DNA from: Thalassolituus sp. UBA674
GTDB taxonomy: Bacteria > Pseudomonadota > Gammaproteobacteria > Pseudomonadales > Oceanobacteraceae
Assembly: GCA_002298335.1 (NCBI GenBank)
Contig: DBNK01000032.1
Location: forward strand, 100,835 to 164,834
DNA: 64,000 nt
Direction: 5' to 3'
Position 1 is the stretch's first letter, and every line of letters starts with the position of its first letter. Of this stretch, positions 36,316 through 45,214 are shown one piece after another. The notes under the pieces are model-generated. The model worked only from the letters and a program-made list of their open reading frames with translations, did no database searches and was not told the DNA's origin. The translations under genes were made by a program, and so were the position numbers.

Positions 36316-37860
36316 ATGAAATCAGCCCTGATGGCCAGCACCCTGCTGCTGACCAGTCTTGACAGTATCCAGGCCTCAGCCGCAAGCTGCTCAGACCTGA
36401 TGCAACTGAACTCGGACCGGGTTCAGATCACCACCGCTGCCGCACAGCCAGCCCAGACTCTGCCACCAGACCCGATGAGTGCTATGACCGGTGGCTCCCC
36501 CACCCAGGTAGACGTCGGAGCGCACTGTCTGGTGGAAGGTAAGATTGAAGACCGCGACGGCGTTAATGGCCGTTACGGCATCCGCTTTCAGATGCGTCTG
36601 CCGGAAGACTGGAACGGCCGGTTCCTGTTTCAGGGCGGTGGTGGCACCGATGGTTTTATAGCACCTGCGATCGGCGCCGTACCCAGCACAGGCACCACAG
36701 CAACCCCTGCGCTCAAACGCGGTTACGCAGTGGTCAGTATGGATGGTGGTCATAACGGTATGACCATGGATTTCGGCGCTGACCAGCAGGCCCGCCTGGA
36801 CTTAGCCTATGCCTCCATTGGCAAAGTCACGACCGTCGCGAAGTCGCTGATCAGCACGCTCTACGGCAAAGCTGCGGACGAATCCTTTTTTATGGGCTGC
36901 TCCAACGGTGGCCGCGAGGCCATGATGGCAGCGCAACGTTACCCGCTCGAATTCGACGGAATTGTTGCAGGTAATCCCGGATTCCACCTGACCCGTGCCG
37001 CTATCGGCGCCATCTGGGATGTGCAGAAGTTCAGTGCCATCGCGCCAGAAGGCAGATTGTACGATGCGCTCACCCAGAAAGACCTGGATACCGTCTCAGA
37101 CGCAATCCTGGCTCAGTGTGACTCTCTGGACGGCATTAAAGACGGCGTGGTCGCCGCCTACGGTTTATGTGATTTCAAAGCCAGCAGCCTGAAGGGAAAA
37201 TTAGCGCCTGAAAAAATCAAAGCGCTGACCGCAGTGATGAAAGGTGCCCACGACAACAATGGCAACGCTGTTTACAGCACCTGGCCCTGGGACCCGGGCA
37301 TCAGCTCAGCGGGCTGGCGTGCCTGGAAGCTGGGCACCGCAGAGCAACCGGCCCTGAACATCATTCTCAGTAAGCCATCGTTCGGTGCCTTATTCATGAC
37401 ACCGCCGCAAGCCGTATCCGATACTCCGGACTACACCGCTCTGGTGGAAGGCGTTGCAGAAGTCGGGGGTTACTTTGATGCGGACAGCACCTATGTGACC
37501 AGCTATGCGAAGCGTGGTGGCAAGATGATCATTTTCCAGGGTGTCGCCGATCCGATTTTCTCTGCCGATGATATTACCCACTGGTACGAAAAAACGACCC
37601 GGGATACAGGGCCGGATGTGGCACGGCTGTTTATGGTCCCGGGCATGACACACTGCGGTGGTGGCCCGGCGTTTGAAGACTTTGACCCACTGGCACTTCT
37701 GGAAAACTGGAGAGATACCGGAAAAGCACCGGTCTCCATGCCGGCAAAATCACACGTCTTTGCCGACCGCCAGATGCCACTGTGTGCCTACCCCATGTAC
37801 GCCGAATATCAGGGTGGCGACAAGGCAGCACTGAACAGCTATCAGTGCGTTAATCCCTGA
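36316..37860 (+). CDS. tannase/feruloyl-esterase-family protein
   Basis: A 514-residue secreted esterase. Signal peptide 1-23. Ser196 in G-C-S-N-G-G-R is the nucleophile, Asp412 the acid and His446 the base. Cys195 and Cys447 are adjacent to the Ser and His, giving the C-S-D-H-C arrangement of the tannase family, where a disulfide joins the catalytic residues. Related enzymes release gallic or ferulic acid from plant esters. AAGGAG precedes the ATG. Monocistronic; natural substrate unknown. Confidence 0.85.
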   Translation: MKSALMASTLLLTSLDSIQASAASCSDLMQLNSDRVQITTAAAQPAQTLPPDPMSAMTGGSPTQVDVGAHCLVEGKIEDRDGVNGRYGIRFQMRLPEDWNGRFLFQGGGGTDGFIAPAIGAVPSTGTTATPALKRGYAVVSMDGGHNGMTMDFGADQQARLDLAYASIGKVTTVAKSLISTLYGKAADESFFMGCSNGGREAMMAAQRYPLEFDGIVAGNPGFHLTRAAIGAIWDVQKFSAIAPEGRLYDALTQKDLDTVSDAILAQCDSLDGIKDGVVAAYGLCDFKASSLKGKLAPEKIKALTAVMKGAHDNNGNAVYSTWPWDPGISSAGWRAWKLGTAEQPALNIILSKPSFGALFMTPPQAVSDTPDYTALVEGVAEVGGYFDADSTYVTSYAKRGGKMIIFQGVADPIFSADDITHWYEKTTRDTGPDVARLFMVPGMTHCGGGPAFEDFDPLALLENWRDTGKAPVSMPAKSHVFADRQMPLCAYPMYAEYQGGDKAALNSYQCVNP

Positions 37861-37872
37861 CCTGACCCTTAC

Positions 37873-37894
37873 GCAGCGCCAGCCCCGGCGCTGC
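37873..37894 (+). terminator. possible terminator stem after the tannase gene
   Basis: GCAGCGCC (37873-37880) / GGCGCTGC (37887-37894) with loop AGCCCC, 12 bp after the stop. The following tract is only moderately T-rich (ACTCTCCTC), so termination strength is uncertain. Confidence 0.45.
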
Positions 37895-38010
37895 ACTCTC
37901 CTCAGAAACGCTGTATTTCTCCCGGTCAGCCGCATTCTTGATCTGGCTCATACACATGTCATCGTATCGGCGTATGATAAAAACCTACCTTCCCGGCAAA
38001 GGAGTCTCTC

Positions 38011-38937
38011 ATGCTGAACATTACCCACATTCTGGCCGTACTGGACCATCAGGTTACCGACGATCCGGCACTCAGCCGCGCACTCTGGCTGGCGAAGTCG
38101 CTGAAAGCCGAACTGACCCTGCTGACCAATGCCTGGGACCCACTGGGTGACGAAGGCTCTCACGTCAAAGCCGAAATGCGTGACAACATCCGCTATAAAT
38201 TCACCGAACGCGCCGAACGCTGGCTGGAAGAAGCCGCGGAGGAACTGCGTGAGTCAGGTCAGACCGTTCAAACCGAAGTGCTGTGGCACAAACATCTGCA
38301 TGAAGCTGCTCTGGAGGTTCTGAATCAGCAGGACGTTGATCTGGTCGTTAAAAGTGTGCGTACCGCAGGGCTGATCGACCGCCTGTTTACCCACAATGAC
38401 TGGAACCTGCTGCGCCATTGCCCGGCGCCTGTGCTCATGGTCAAAAATGCGGAAGCCTGGAGCAACAACCGCTTTATCGCCGCGATTGATGCCACCTGTG
38501 ACGATGAGGGCCATACCCGCCTCAATGACAACCTTCTGGCCTTTGCGGAACTGTTTGCCGACCACCTGAACACCGATCTGCATCTGTTCAATGCCTATCC
38601 GGAAATCAACCTGACCTTTGCCATGGTGCCGGAAGTATCCATTCCGGATGAGCTGATCAGCGACCTGCGTGAACAACATGAAAAAGGCGCGCAACGCTGG
38701 GCCAGCAAATACAATGTGCCGGAAGATCACGTCCACGTCGGCGAAGGCAATACCGAAGACCTGCTCGCCAGCCTGGTGACTGAAACCGGCACAGATCTGG
38801 TGATGCTGGGCTCAGTCGGCCGCAAAGGCATCAGCGCCGCGCTGATCGGCAACACCGCTGAGGCTGTGCTTAACCGCGTGCCCTGCGATGTGCTGGTGAT
38901 CAAACCACAGGATGGCGTCAGTCCGGACGTTGACTGA
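38011..38937 (+). CDS. tandem universal stress protein (UspE-like)
   Basis: A 308-residue protein of two Usp domains (about 1-145 and 146-308), as in UspE. The second domain keeps the ATP-binding pattern G-S-V-G-R-K-G-I ... G-N-T-A-E at the C-terminal end. The first is degenerate (K-S-V-R-T-A-G-L). UspE-type proteins support survival in stationary phase or low oxygen. AAGGAG lies 8 nt before the ATG. The upstream 100 bp carry no clear FNR/Anr site. Confidence 0.85.
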   Translation: MLNITHILAVLDHQVTDDPALSRALWLAKSLKAELTLLTNAWDPLGDEGSHVKAEMRDNIRYKFTERAERWLEEAAEELRESGQTVQTEVLWHKHLHEAALEVLNQQDVDLVVKSVRTAGLIDRLFTHNDWNLLRHCPAPVLMVKNAEAWSNNRFIAAIDATCDDEGHTRLNDNLLAFAELFADHLNTDLHLFNAYPEINLTFAMVPEVSIPDELISDLREQHEKGAQRWASKYNVPEDHVHVGEGNTEDLLASLVTETGTDLVMLGSVGRKGISAALIGNTAEAVLNRVPCDVLVIKPQDGVSPDVD

Positions 38938-39035
38938 CAGCCGGTCTGCCCGACAGACAGGTATGAATCGTTTTCCAGCCCCGGCGTAAGCGACTACAAT
39001 ACCGCTCTTTTACCCAACGCCGGGCGGAAACCACC

Positions 39036-40373
39036 TTGTCTGACTCATCCCCTTCTGAAACACCCGAAAGCGGACAGCGCCGCCTGCCGACCTACGATAC
39101 CCTGCAACAGCTGTGGAGTGGCTGGCTGACTCAGCCGAAGCACAGCCTGCTCGACCGCTGGCTCAAAGCCGAAGCCGCACACTGGCGCAAACGTCGTGGA
39201 CGTCCGCTGCCACTGTCACTCAGTCAGGGGATTTTCCACGCCGAACGCTTCCGCCAGCTGGCCTGTGCACTGGAGTTGATCCAGCGGCAGGGCATGGAAC
39301 AGGACTGGGACAACTGGGATGCTCACTGGCTGCCGGATATGGCCAGTGATGTTTCCCGCAACGCCTTCTGGTTCTGGATTCAGTGCCGCACCGGCTCCAA
39401 CTGGGCGGTGCCGGACGACTTTCACACCGGCGCCCGCCAGACCCTGTTCGATAACGTCAGCAAGGCCGTGAAACAGGAGCCATTATCGCCGCTGTGGCTG
39501 CTCTGGCACGGTGTGCGTCCGCAGTGGCTGGCGCAGATGCGCAAGCGCGCTGAGGTATCCGGCTGGAATGATGAGCAGCTGCAGGCCTTTATCAGCCGTC
39601 AGAGCAGTCAGCCATCGGTGTGGCTGCGCCTCAGGCCGGGTACGGACGAAGATGCCCTGTTTGCCGAACTGCGCGCGGCTGATGTGCGTGTATTCCGCTC
39701 GGAGCAGGGGTTTGAACTGCGTGGTGGCAAGGGTATTCACAATACTGATGCCTACCGCAACGGCCTGATTGATATGCAGGACCTGTCGAGCCAGCAGATT
39801 GTGCAGGCCGTGAACCCGCAGTCCGGCGAGAAAATCTGGGATACCTGTGCCGGAGCCGGTGGCAAATCACTGGCCATGGCCGCACAGATGGGACGTAAAG
39901 GTGTGGTGGTCGCGACGGATCTGCACCAGTACAAACTGGATGAGCTGAAGCGCCGCGCCAAAAAAGCAGAACAGCTGAATATCCGTACGTTTGTCTGGGA
40001 CGGTGAAGCACCTCTGCGCCTGCCGGCGGAAGTAGCCCGCCAGCAAGGTTTTGATAAAGTGCTGGTAGACGCCCCCTGCTCCGCCAGCGGCACCTGGCGC
40101 CGCAACCCGGATGCCCGCTGGCGCTTTGATGGCGCATCACTCGCTGAACTGACGGCTCTGCAACAGAAACTGCTGACGCTGGCCAGCCAGTCTGTACGCT
40201 CCGGCGGACAGCTGATTTACGCGACCTGCAGCTGGCTGACGGAAGAGAATGAGGATGTGGTCGGGGCGTTCCTGGCCGCCAACTACCAGTATCAGCTGCA
40301 AAGCTCGCAGATACTGGGTGTGCCGGCAACGGATTCAGACAGCATGTTTGTGGCGGTGCTGCAGCGCAGCTGA
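39036..40373 (+). CDS. RsmB/NOP-family RNA m5C methyltransferase
   Basis: A 445-residue SAM-dependent RNA cytosine-C5 methyltransferase. The SAM loop is D-T-C-A-G-A-G-G-K-S (269-278). The two catalytic cysteines are Cys348 in D-A-P-C-S-A-S-G and Cys398 in A-T-C-S-W. The N-terminal ~250 residues are a helical RNA-binding region unlike a plain NusB domain, so RsmB itself is not claimed. The start is TTG at 39036; no ATG lies near the beginning of the homologous region. A bidirectional terminator follows. Confidence 0.8.
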   Translation: MSDSSPSETPESGQRRLPTYDTLQQLWSGWLTQPKHSLLDRWLKAEAAHWRKRRGRPLPLSLSQGIFHAERFRQLACALELIQRQGMEQDWDNWDAHWLPDMASDVSRNAFWFWIQCRTGSNWAVPDDFHTGARQTLFDNVSKAVKQEPLSPLWLLWHGVRPQWLAQMRKRAEVSGWNDEQLQAFISRQSSQPSVWLRLRPGTDEDALFAELRAADVRVFRSEQGFELRGGKGIHNTDAYRNGLIDMQDLSSQQIVQAVNPQSGEKIWDTCAGAGGKSLAMAAQMGRKGVVVATDLHQYKLDELKRRAKKAEQLNIRTFVWDGEAPLRLPAEVARQQGFDKVLVDAPCSASGTWRRNPDARWRFDGASLAELTALQQKLLTLASQSVRSGGQLIYATCSWLTEENEDVVGAFLAANYQYQLQSSQILGVPATDSDSMFVAVLQRS

Positions 40374-40400
40374 CGTCTCTGCATTCCTGCTGCACAAACA

Positions 40401-40437
40401 AAAACGCCGGACCTGAAAAACAGGCCCGGCGTTTTTT
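40401..40437. terminator. bidirectional rho-independent terminator
   Basis: AAAACGCCGG (40401-40410), CCTG (40412-40415), loop AAAAA, CAGG and CCGGCGTTTT (40426-40435), with one bulge on each side and a T run after. It closes both the methyltransferase gene (+) and purT (-). Confidence 0.9.
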
Positions 40438-40453
40438 ATGGCGATTCAGACGA

Positions 40454-41650
40454 TCACAGATCGACTGTGATATCCGCAATCACCGCATTGGCTTTGGCCC
40501 GCGCCTCAGCGATGGAATGATCTTTGGCCAGAGCGACGCCCAGACGGCGCTTTCCGGCAACTTCCGGCTTACCGAACAGGCGCAGGTCGGTATCCGCACG
40601 CCCCAGTGCAGCATTCAGGTTGCCAAAACTCATTTGTGAAGAGTCACCACTGACCAGCAGTACGGAAGAGGCACAGGGGCCATTCTGGCGGATAGCCGGA
40701 ATCGGCAGACCCAGAATCGCCCGGGCATGCAGGGCAAACTCAGACAGGTTCTGGGAAATAAGGGTCACCAGACCCGTGTCGTGCGGACGCGGTGACACTT
40801 CCGAGAAGATCACATGGTCACCCTTCACAAACAACTCCACACCATAAAGACCCAGACCACCCAGATCTCCGGTTACGGAGCGGGCAATCATCTGCGCATT
40901 CACCAAAGCCTTTTCTGACATAACCTGTGGCTGCCAGGATTCCTGATAATCACCGTCTTCCTGACGGTGGCCAATCGGCTCACAGAAACTGGTGACAGTA
41001 TCGCCGTTGGCATCTTTATGACGGATGGTCAGCAGAGTGATTTCAAAATCGAAATCAACAAAACCTTCGATGATGACGCGGCCCTGACCGGCGCGGCCAC
41101 CTTCCTGCGCGTAATCCCAGGCACGTTTGACGTCGTCTTCGCTGCGCAGCAGGCTCTGGCCCTTGCCGGAAGAACTCATCACCGGCTTCACCAGACACGG
41201 GAAACCAATTTCAGCAACCGCCGCGCTGTATTCATCGTATTCACCGGCAAAGCGGTAGCTCGAGGTCGGCAGGTTCAGGGTTTCGGCCGCCAGACGACGG
41301 ATACCTTCGCGGTTCATAGTCAGCTGAGTGGCCCGGGCAGTCGGCACGACGTTAAAGCCCTCGCCTTCCAGTTCTGCCAGCGTGGCTGTGGCAATAGCCT
41401 CAATTTCCGGCACGATCAGCGCTGGCTTTTCCTGTTCAATCACCGCCCGCAGGGCCTCGCCATCGAGCATACTGATCACATGGCTGCGGTCAGCTACCTG
41501 CATGGCCGGGGCATTGGCGTAGCGGTCAACCGCGATCACTTCACATCCGAGGCGTTTGAGTTCAATCACGACTTCTTTGCCGAGCTCGCCGGAGCCGCAC
41601 AGCAGTACACGGGTGGAAGTAGGTGAAAAAGGGGTCCCCAGAGTGGTCAT
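40454..41650 (-). CDS. purT: formate-dependent phosphoribosylglycinamide formyltransferase
   Basis: A 398-residue ATP-grasp enzyme that uses formate and ATP to formylate GAR in purine synthesis. It opens with the dinucleotide-like L-L-C-G-S-G-E-L-G-K-E. The ATP-grasp part has P-V-M-S-S-S-G-K-G-Q-S and the metal site in F-S-E-V-S-P-R-P-H-D-T-G. Length equals E. coli PurT (392). GGAGAG precedes the ATG. The DUF1289 gene lies 27 bp upstream on the same strand. Confidence 0.95.
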   Translation of the reverse strand: MTTLGTPFSPTSTRVLLCGSGELGKEVVIELKRLGCEVIAVDRYANAPAMQVADRSHVISMLDGEALRAVIEQEKPALIVPEIEAIATATLAELEGEGFNVVPTARATQLTMNREGIRRLAAETLNLPTSSYRFAGEYDEYSAAVAEIGFPCLVKPVMSSSGKGQSLLRSEDDVKRAWDYAQEGGRAGQGRVIIEGFVDFDFEITLLTIRHKDANGDTVTSFCEPIGHRQEDGDYQESWQPQVMSEKALVNAQMIARSVTGDLGGLGLYGVELFVKGDHVIFSEVSPRPHDTGLVTLISQNLSEFALHARAILGLPIPAIRQNGPCASSVLLVSGDSSQMSFGNLNAALGRADTDLRLFGKPEVAGKRRLGVALAKDHSIAEARAKANAVIADITVDL

Positions 41651-41677
41651 CTGCTCTCCGTTAATATATGGGTCTGA

Positions 41678-41887
41678 TTATTTGGGCAGGGTAAAGAAAT
41701 TCATGGCAGCGCGTTCGCGCTCACCGACGTTCTGCATCACAGCGCGCTTTTCATCCTCTGAAAGCTCACCCCAGCGGGAAATTTCCTCACCACTGCGGTA
41801 GCAACCCAGACAGATGTTGTTGTCATCGAGGGCACAGATGCTGACGCAGGGGGATGGAACCGGCTTACTCCGGGAGGTCTCGCTCAT
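41678..41887 (-). CDS. DUF1289 family protein
   Basis: A 69-residue protein with four cysteines in the DUF1289 pattern: P-C-V-S-I-C ... I-C-L-G-C-Y-R-S, then E-I-S-R-W and a K/R-rich helix. The pattern suggests a small metal (Fe-S or zinc) site. Function unknown; often encoded beside purine or gamma-carbonic-anhydrase genes. The ribosome site is weak. Confidence 0.8.
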   Translation of the reverse strand: MSETSRSKPVPSPCVSICALDDNNICLGCYRSGEEISRWGELSEDEKRAVMQNVGERERAAMNFFTLPK

Positions 41888-42029
41888 AGGTCTGTCTGAA
41901 ACGGCACTGATTTCTGCAAAAGGACGGGCATTCTACACGATTCAGCCAGCGGTCTCCTGCTCCCGGCCAGTAAAGGCCGGTAAAGATTGTGACGCATGTC
42001 CGGGCGGGAAGGTTCATGCCGTTCCGGCG

Positions 42030-42551
42030 TCAGTCCAGGGGACGCAGATCGGTCAGGTAACGCCGGGCGTTCTGAACGTAATGTGCAGCGCTGAGTTCCA
42101 GCATGTTCTGCTGTTCAGGACTGAGTTCGCGTTTGATTTTACCCGGTGATCCGACCACCAGTGAGCCATCCGGGATCTCCATTCCCTCCGGAATCAGGGT
42201 GTTGGCACCGATCAGACAATGCTTACCGATCTTAGCGCCATTGAGAATCACCGCATTGATACCAATCAGGGAATAATCACCGATCTCGCAACCATGTAAC
42301 ATAGCCTGATGACCGACGGTCACACCGGTGCCAAGAGTCAGCGGAATACCGGCATCGGTATGCAGCACCGCCCCATCCTGCACATTGCTCTGAGGACCAA
42401 TATGAATACGGTGGTTGTCAGCGCGGATAATGACGTTGAACCAGACGCTGGAATCCTCAGCCAGGACACAGTCACCAATAACCTGTGCGGAGTCAGCAAC
42501 AAAGACGTTCTCGGCTTTTTCGGGGATCAGGTCACCCAGGGCATACAGCAT
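42030..42551 (-). CDS. gamma-class carbonic anhydrase-like hexapeptide protein (YrdA)
   Basis: A 173-residue left-handed beta-helix protein of the YrdA/CaiE/PaaY group. Hexapeptide repeats run through most of the chain. The metal-ligand histidines are visible as L-H-T-D ... V-G-H-Q-A-M-L-H-G. Many members are inactive or weakly active carbonic anhydrases. AAGGAGG precedes the ATG. The NUDIX gene ends 14 bp upstream on the same strand, so they form a pair. Confidence 0.85.
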   Translation of the reverse strand: MLYALGDLIPEKAENVFVADSAQVIGDCVLAEDSSVWFNVIIRADNHRIHIGPQSNVQDGAVLHTDAGIPLTLGTGVTVGHQAMLHGCEIGDYSLIGINAVILNGAKIGKHCLIGANTLIPEGMEIPDGSLVVGSPGKIKRELSPEQQNMLELSAAHYVQNARRYLTDLRPLD

Positions 42552-42565
42552 GGTGAACCTCCTTG

Positions 42566-43147
42566 TCAGATCTGAACCGGAATTTCACATTCCCAGATGT
42601 TGTTGAGCATTTCGGCAATGATCATCGCCGTAATGCCCCAGATGCGGAAACCTTCGTAATCGTAGGTCGGGATGCGGAAACGCTCTTTCTCAAAAAACTC
42701 TTCCGGCGGACGGCCGAAAAACTCCAGCGGCACTTCAAAGATGGTATCCAGCTCAGCCAGGTTGGCGACGTGCTCAAGCTCAGCGGGAATCACCGCCAGA
42801 ACCGGGGTGATCAGAAACCCAAACCGGGAGACCACCTGATCCAGCTCACCGATAACCTGAACCTGATGGGCCTGCAGACCGATCTCTTCTTCTGCTTCAC
42901 GCAGTGCCGTGTGGACGATGGATGAATCTTCGGGGTCGCGTTTGCCGCCCGGGAAAGCGACTTCGCCGCGATGGGTGGAAACGGATTCAGAGCGTTGCGT
43001 CAGGACCAGTCTTGGCTGGTCTTCCGCAGTGATGGCAATCAGTACCGCAGCTTCTTTGAGGTCCGGTTGATTAATCCGACGCGGGCGGTGCTGGGCCAGG
43101 CGTTCTTTCAGATGTAATTGAAGACTCTGTGCATTCATAGGCGGCAT
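42566..43147 (-). CDS. CoA pyrophosphatase-type NUDIX hydrolase (NudL-like)
   Basis: A 193-residue NUDIX enzyme. The NUDIX box begins G-G-K-R-D and has R-E-A-E-E-E-I-G, about residues 66-88. It is preceded by H-R-G-E-V-A-F-P-G, the L-L-x-x-R-S/P-G-G arrangement of the CoA-hydrolysing subgroup. ATG at 43147; an ATG 9 bp later is possible and neither has a good ribosome site. Probably co-transcribed with the YrdA-like gene. Confidence 0.85.
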   Translation of the reverse strand: MPPMNAQSLQLHLKERLAQHRPRRINQPDLKEAAVLIAITAEDQPRLVLTQRSESVSTHRGEVAFPGGKRDPEDSSIVHTALREAEEEIGLQAHQVQVIGELDQVVSRFGFLITPVLAVIPAELEHVANLAELDTIFEVPLEFFGRPPEEFFEKERFRIPTYDYEGFRIWGITAMIIAEMLNNIWECEIPVQI

Positions 43148-43489
43148 TGTACGATTTGTCCACGGATTGAAGCATAGCGTCCGCCCACATTACCAGTGGT
43201 TTGCTGAAGCCCTCTCACCGGAGAGTATTACTTTTTTGAATTAAATGACCTGCCCTTATCGCAAAATAGTCTGAAATTTAATCAAATTTCGCCTGAAGGA
43301 ATGTTAAGCATTTGTTTTATAACGGAATAATTCTGAAACACAAAGTTACAGAGGATTTTTTTCTTAGGTTTTTCAGTCGGTTAGACAGGTTGAGAATCTG
43401 CCATGGTGGATGTTTCAGGCCAGAAACCCCGGTAGACTAGTTTCATAAATTTGCAAACGCCCCGTAGTACTTTTTATTGGGAGTATTTC
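43148..43489. promoter_or_regulatory. AT-rich divergent intergenic region
   Basis: These 342 bp between the NUDIX and DUF3135 genes hold no gene I can support. The stretch 43220-43370 is clearly AT-richer than the surroundings, with T and A runs near 43232 and 43355, as expected for promoters. TAGACT at 43434-43439 is a possible -10 for the DUF3135 gene, but no convincing -35 accompanies it. Confidence 0.35.
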
Positions 43490-43840
43490 ATGGAAATGCC
43501 ATCTTTCGATGAACTGGCACGCCTCGCCAAAGAGGAGCCTGAGAACTTTGAAGCTCTGCGTCAGCAGCTGATTGAAGCCGCGATAGGCGAGGCCCCTGAG
43601 GATAAACAGCGCCGTCTGCGCGGCCTGCAGTTCCAGGTGGATATGGAGCGCAGACGCTCACGTACCCCGATGGCAGCCTGCCTTGGTATCTCCAAGATGA
43701 TGCATGACTCCCTGTTCACCCTCGGCCAGACCCTGAATGCGGCGGCTGGTGAAGAACCGGATCCGGTCATCAGCCTGTTCGCCGAAGAACGCGCCACCGC
43801 GGCGACCATCCTTTCCTTCCCGATGCAGTCAGCCGACTGA
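43490..43840 (+). CDS. DUF3135 family protein
   Basis: A 116-residue cytosolic protein. It has the DUF3135 layout: M-P-S-F-D-E-L near the N-terminus, a long helix, R-L-R-G-L-Q-F-Q-V-D-M-E-R-R-R and I-S-K-M-M-H-D-S. The ATG at 43490 has GGGAG 8 nt upstream; the frame extends 39 bp further upstream without a ribosome site. Function unknown. Confidence 0.8.
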   Translation: MEMPSFDELARLAKEEPENFEALRQQLIEAAIGEAPEDKQRRLRGLQFQVDMERRRSRTPMAACLGISKMMHDSLFTLGQTLNAAAGEEPDPVISLFAEERATAATILSFPMQSAD

Positions 43841-43917
43841 TTCTTTATACTCATCCCCTGATACGTCAGGGGAAAGACCACCTCTGATAACAGGCAGCCT
43901 CAGAGGTGTTCGGAAAC

Positions 43918-44454
43918 GTGAAATACTGCAGCCATTGCCAGGCCGGCATTGAGTGGAAAATACCCGCCGGTGACAACCGCCACCGCCACGTCTGTTCATC
44001 CTGCAACACCATTTTCTACGATAACCCACGCATGGTCGCCGGTACACTGCCGGTGCACGAAGGTCATATTCTGCTTTGCAAACGGGCAATTGAACCGCGC
44101 AAAGGTTACTGGACGCTGCCAGCAGGTTTTATGGAAAACGGAGAGAGCACCGAAGAAGGTGCCCTTCGCGAGACCTGGGAAGAAGCCAAAGCCCGGGTTG
44201 AGCTGAAAAATCTGCTGACCATGATTACCGTGCCGCACATCAGTCAGGTCCACATTTTCTTTCTGGCTGATCTGCCAGCACCGGAGTTCGCGGCCGGTGA
44301 AGAAAGCCTTGAGGTCGCCCTGTTCCATCCCGATGACATACCCTGGGATGAGATTGCCTTCCCGACCGTGACAGAAACCCTGAAACGGTATCTGGCGGGT
44401 GAGCGTGAGACTCAGGTATTTGATATCCGCCCGGAGCAAGCGTTAGGAATATGA
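43918..44454 (+). CDS. NUDIX hydrolase with N-terminal zinc ribbon
   Basis: A 178-residue enzyme. Residues 4-29 form a zinc ribbon (C-x2-C ... C-S-S-C). The NUDIX box follows at about 78-100, with G-F-M-E-N-G-E and R-E-T-W-E-E. The last glycine of the consensus is replaced by alanine. The layout recalls NudC-like and YjaD-like pyrophosphatases, but the NADH-specific S-Q-P-W-P-F-x-S motif is absent. The start is GTG at 43918 (M-K-Y-C-S-H-C), which fits the family; a GTG at 43906 is the alternative. Confidence 0.8.
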   Translation: MKYCSHCQAGIEWKIPAGDNRHRHVCSSCNTIFYDNPRMVAGTLPVHEGHILLCKRAIEPRKGYWTLPAGFMENGESTEEGALRETWEEAKARVELKNLLTMITVPHISQVHIFFLADLPAPEFAAGEESLEVALFHPDDIPWDEIAFPTVTETLKRYLAGERETQVFDIRPEQALGI

Positions 44455-44494
44455 CGAGCTGGCCGGAGGCTGACGGCCTGTCCGGCCGTGACGA

Positions 44495-44818
44495 TCAGCT
44501 CAGGCCGGTAATCTGATCCAGCTTCCAGACATCGTAGGCGGGTTCTTCGTAAGGGTGAGCCAGCTTCAGTGCAGCCACGGCGGCGTGAATTTTCTTCTCT
44601 TCACAGACCATCTCAACGCGGTACTCGGCCACCTTTTCCAGCTTATTTTCCTGCCCCAGGTAGGGGTGCGCTCCCGGCATGGGCATAAACTGCCCTTCGC
44701 CGAGGATCTGCCAGCAACAGTGGCTGTAATGCCCCATGCGTCCCGCCCCGGTAGCAAACACCGCCTCCTTCACCACATCCAGGTGAGATTCAGGCACAAA
44801 AAACACCAGCTTATACAT
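44495..44818 (-). CDS. NIF3/YqfO-related (PII-like fold) small protein
   Basis: A 107-residue protein matching the small inserted domain of NIF3/YqfO proteins: Y-K-L-V-F-F-V-P-E-S-H near the start, G-A-G-R-M-G-H-Y-S-H-C and H-P-Y-E-E-P-A-Y-D near the end. Function unknown; metal or nucleotide binding is suspected in the family. The ATG at 44818 has AAGGA 8 nt upstream and lies 1 bp after the YkgJ stop, so it is favoured over the ATG at 44827. Confidence 0.8.
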   Translation of the reverse strand: MYKLVFFVPESHLDVVKEAVFATGAGRMGHYSHCCWQILGEGQFMPMPGAHPYLGQENKLEKVAEYRVEMVCEEKKIHAAVAALKLAHPYEEPAYDVWKLDQITGLS

Positions 44819-44819
44819 G

Positions 44820-45107
44820 TCAGGCATCCTTCTCAGAAGGGTCTTTACGGAACGGAGTCAGGGTCACGGCTTCCAGCTCGGTCAATGTCTGCAGAGCAAA
44901 CTCACGGTCATCCCCGCAGATATCAGTCTCCGCGGTAAAAGCCGCACACACGGCTGGCCGCTGTGGCTGACCGAAGATACGGCAACGCATGTAATCATCC
45001 AGCTGCACACAGCGTACCCCCGCCGGTTTACCGTCGGGCATACCGGGAATGGCAGAAGTAATAGAGGGGGCGATGCAGCAGGCACCGCAACTGGTTCGGC
45101 ATTTCAT
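44820..45107 (-). CDS. YkgJ-family cysteine-cluster protein
   Basis: A 95-residue protein with eight cysteines: K-C-R-T-S-C-G-A-C-C at the start, then single cysteines in V-R-C, M-R-C, A-V-C and D-I-C. P-A-G-V-R-C-V-Q-L and R-P-A-V-C-A-A-F match the YkgJ (UPF0153) zinc/iron-chelating family. Function unknown. It is coupled to the NIF3-like gene downstream. Confidence 0.85.
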   Translation of the reverse strand: MKCRTSCGACCIAPSITSAIPGMPDGKPAGVRCVQLDDYMRCRIFGQPQRPAVCAAFTAETDICGDDREFALQTLTELEAVTLTPFRKDPSEKDA

Positions 45108-45214
45108 ACTGTGAGTGTAACAGCAGAAGTCTGTTCCTGCTCTGTAACCGCCCCAGACTTGCCAGTCCGGAGGGAGTGGGATAGCCTTGCGCGACTGTTT
45201 TTCCGGATACTGCC

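Noticed and set aside
37900..38010. FNR/Anr box before the Usp gene
   Set aside because: A TTGAT half-site is present near 37936, but the second half does not match ATCAA.
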